Below are positions 62,237-64,000 of a DNA stretch of 64,000 nucleotides, one piece after another. This stretch comes from Acorus gramineus. Its lineage: Eukaryota > Streptophyta > Magnoliopsida > Acorales > Acoraceae. The first letter of the stretch is position 1; each line of letters starts with the position of its first letter. Location: contig CM060847.1 of the NCBI GenBank assembly GCA_030737835.1, forward strand, positions 10,678,704-10,742,703, given 5' to 3'. The position numbers were made by a program, and so were the translations under genes. The notes under the pieces were generated by a model. The model had not been told where the DNA came from, did no database searches, and worked only from the letters and a program-made list of their open reading frames with translations.

Positions 62237-63157
62237 ATAGTTGGTTGTTGTTGTTGCATTTCACAATACTTCTTTACTTGCATGCTATTCAAAAAATCCT
62301 TCTTTAAGCAGCAGTGTTTCTTAACTATGTTGAATTAACCAAGAGAGATTCCTCCATCACTAGCAGTTGAAATAGCTGAAGGTCGTGTAGATCCAATCAC
62401 GATGAAAGCTTTTGATCACATCCCTGAAGCCAAAATTCCTGTTCTCATTCGAACAGTGAATGACTTTCACAGAGATGAAATTGAAGTGACATCCACCCAG
62501 AAGAGTTGCTTCACCATCTTTTCCACCCATAAATCCAGAGAGGAAAAAATCACAGGCAAGTTGGTTCCATTTAATAACACTTGATCATAATTTTCTTAAT
62601 GCTTACCTAAGCCTTTTTGAGTGATGCATGTTATATTCTGGAACAGAACATCTCAACTGACATTCTTTCCTTCTCTTTTTACAGTGTTGAAACAGAAAAC
62701 TATGGAAGATGGAAAACTCTTAAATGAAGCTGCAGCGCTTGGAAAGTTAATCACAAAGGCAGACCATCCTCAGAGACTAGAAAGCAATGCAACACAGAAA
62801 AGAGAATTTCCAGATAATAATCCATTCAAGAAGAGACGAACATTGGGCGATGGTAATTCGTGTCTGAGAGAGCGCACACCAAACAAGACCATGACCAAAC
62901 AAGAATCAGTCGTCACAGATGCTGGAACACCCAATGAAGTCTTGTGTGAGGCCGCGACTGAACAAGACTCAGTTGTCACTGATGCTGGAACACCCAATGA
63001 AGTCTTGTGTGAGACTCTGAACACTCAAGAGAGTGTTGTTTCCAAAATTACTAAAAGAACGCTCATCAAGAAAGGAAAGAGTGAAAGGAAATCTAAAATT
63101 AAGAACAATAAAACAAGTGGAGACAGCAGCATCATAAAATTCCTCACTCGTACTTGA
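58765..63157 (+). CDS. EXO1: Exonuclease 1, 5'-3' DNA exonuclease/flap nuclease
   Basis: Twelve exons (58765-58842, 58930-58966, 59055-59229, 59435-59513, 60089-60133, 60226-60375, 60487-60601, 61153-61253, 61853-61953, 62047-62139, 62344-62555, 62685-63157) give 552 aa. EXO1 is a RAD2/XPG-family nuclease that resects DNA ends and excises mismatched strands in the nucleus. It starts [13 protein letters not shown], as the family requires for a free N-terminal Gly. Metal ligands are present: D30 ([15 protein letters not shown]), D81 (VVVFDGG), E153 and D155 ([14 protein letters not shown]), D178 and D180 (VITEDSD), D235 ([14 protein letters not shown]). The C-terminal part is basic and variable with a 63-bp duplication and ends [10 protein letters not shown]. 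The sequence resembles the plant EXO1A branch. One intron is U12-type and one is GC-AG. Confidence 0.94.
62140..62343 (+). other. U12-type GT-AG intron of EXO1
   Basis: The donor GTATCCTTTC fits the U12 consensus perfectly. The branch-like TTTCTTAAC lies about 19 bases before the AG, and no pyrimidine tract precedes the acceptor (GAATTAACCAAG). The join gives ...[18 protein letters not shown], the conserved XPG-family order. Confidence 0.88.
62175..62236. repeat. (CT)n followed by (TA)n in EXO1 intron 10
   Basis: About 36 bp of CT and 26 bp of TA inside the U12-type intron. Confidence 0.9.
62556..62684 (+). other. GC-AG intron 11 of EXO1
   Basis: The donor ACAG|GCAAGT is the ideal GC-type site. 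The acceptor is TTTTTACAG|TGTTG. Splicing gives ...[16 protein letters not shown] and keeps the frame; reading through meets a stop after about nine codons. Confidence 0.88.
62900..63045. repeat. 63-bp tandem duplication in the EXO1 C-terminal exon
   Basis: Two near-identical 63-bp units (starting at 62900 and 62963) and a partial third from 63026. Each encodes a variant of [17 protein letters not shown]. Confidence 0.88.
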
Positions 63158-64000
63158 GTTTAGATTTATTGTTTTATTATTTGAGTCTTGTGGTTAACAA
63201 GGATTAGCTGACATTTTGGAACTGCTTGAAGAGTTAATGTAGACTCAGTGTCTCTGTTTTGCCATGTTCAACAACTGATGAGATAGATCAGCTGAATCAG
63301 TTTTACATGTATTTCAGACAAGCCAGGCATCAATGGCACACAATTTTGATAGGAACTTCAACTGGATTTTACAGGTTGACAACTAATCAGCCTGGGATTT
63401 TTTTTTCCTGAATGCAATTGTAGTGTGTAAAAAGTGGTCCACCAATTAATAGTTTCATACATCAAATGGTTGAAGGTATTCTTAACATGTAAGGTTGGAA
63501 TATAATTTTTTCAGTTTGTCTTGGGTGGGAATCTGGTTGGTGTAAACTGTGAAGCAACATCACATTTAAGTCCCTAGAGCCGTTTCTTGTGGTGGCCTCC
63601 TGGTGGTATGCTCGTCTACGTACGCTAATACTATTAGTGCTCCGATCTTGTTTCATTGAGGCCAGATGAATGAAACAATTACCAGTGACATAATAGCAAA
63701 GAACAAGTGTTGATACACGCAGTCATTAGTCATTACTGCAGTCATTTTAATATCTAATTGAATGTATACTCTATTATGTATGGATTTAATTCTTTCGAGT
63801 ATGTATTTTATTTTATACTTTAACCCCCCTTTTGAATTGAGGAATTGAGTTATTTTGGATAGATAACTTTACCAATATAGATAATAATTCTACATGAATA
63901 AGAGATTTTCTGTTTGGTTGTGTTTTTTATTATTCAAAACGTAAGAATAAAGGTTGAATTGTTTGGTTAATAAAGAATAAAATATAAATAAAGTGTAAAA
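63158..64000. other. EXO1 3' UTR and downstream spacer
   Basis: Probable 3' UTR for the first few hundred bases. From about 63830 the sequence resembles the left half of the old MITE in copies A and B (GGATAGATAACT and following). No further gene is supported. Confidence 0.45.

Noticed and set aside
1-64000. tRNA, rRNA or CRISPR arrays
   Set aside because: No cloverleaf with matching boxes and no regular spacer-repeat pattern was found; tandem repeats present are microsatellites or coding duplications.

Overview
The window is nuclear DNA from a flowering plant. The genes have many introns, the intergenic DNA is very AT-rich, plant-type MITEs, SINEs, a LINE tail and a solo LTR are scattered through it, and one gene encodes a nucleus-encoded plastid ClpP. 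I cannot fix the species; a monocot is possible but unproven.

The left third (about 1.5-22.4 kb) is a tandem array on the minus strand of a gene family I do not recognise. Each unit has a TATA promoter, two short noncoding leader exons, a small coding exon whose ATG lies at or next to the 3' splice site (predicted coiled coil with a shared core around ENFTRQ), and a second coding exon rich in Asp, Glu and Ser that in two copies ends in a short aromatic motif (WLVVDEFG or WLLVDEFG). Copy B (9465-10537) is fully open. Copy C (14568-16344) has a 60-bp minisatellite and a stop inside the acidic region. Copy D (19225-20525) has a frameshift before the end motif. Copy A (4511-5737) is broken by a MITE. 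Remnants lie near 1.5-2.9 kb, 7.7-8.8 kb and 13.7 kb. A diverged relative, copy E (31349-31882), lies beyond the next gene. Because the units are paralogous, one copy shows the empty site of a transposon in another; this dates and delimits several insertions.

The right two thirds hold five conserved housekeeping genes whose exons I joined by hand. They are bystin/ENP1 (23865-29659, minus; 444 aa, 40S ribosome biogenesis), plastid CLPP3 (35777-39522, minus; 322 aa), a PQBP1-like WW-domain protein (40696-46629, plus; 669 aa, spliceosome associated), a four-repeat MYB of the SNAPC4 type, MYB4R1 (47667-57335, minus; 991 aa), and EXO1 (58765-63157, plus; 552 aa, 5'-3' exonuclease). CLPP3/PQBP1 and MYB4R1/EXO1 are head-to-head pairs; PQBP1 and MYB4R1 converge.

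Rare splice sites are notable. The last bystin intron is a U12-type AT-AC intron, EXO1 has a U12-type GT-AG intron, and bystin intron 1 and EXO1 intron 11 use GC donors. No tRNA, rRNA, CRISPR array or bacterial-type operon was seen.
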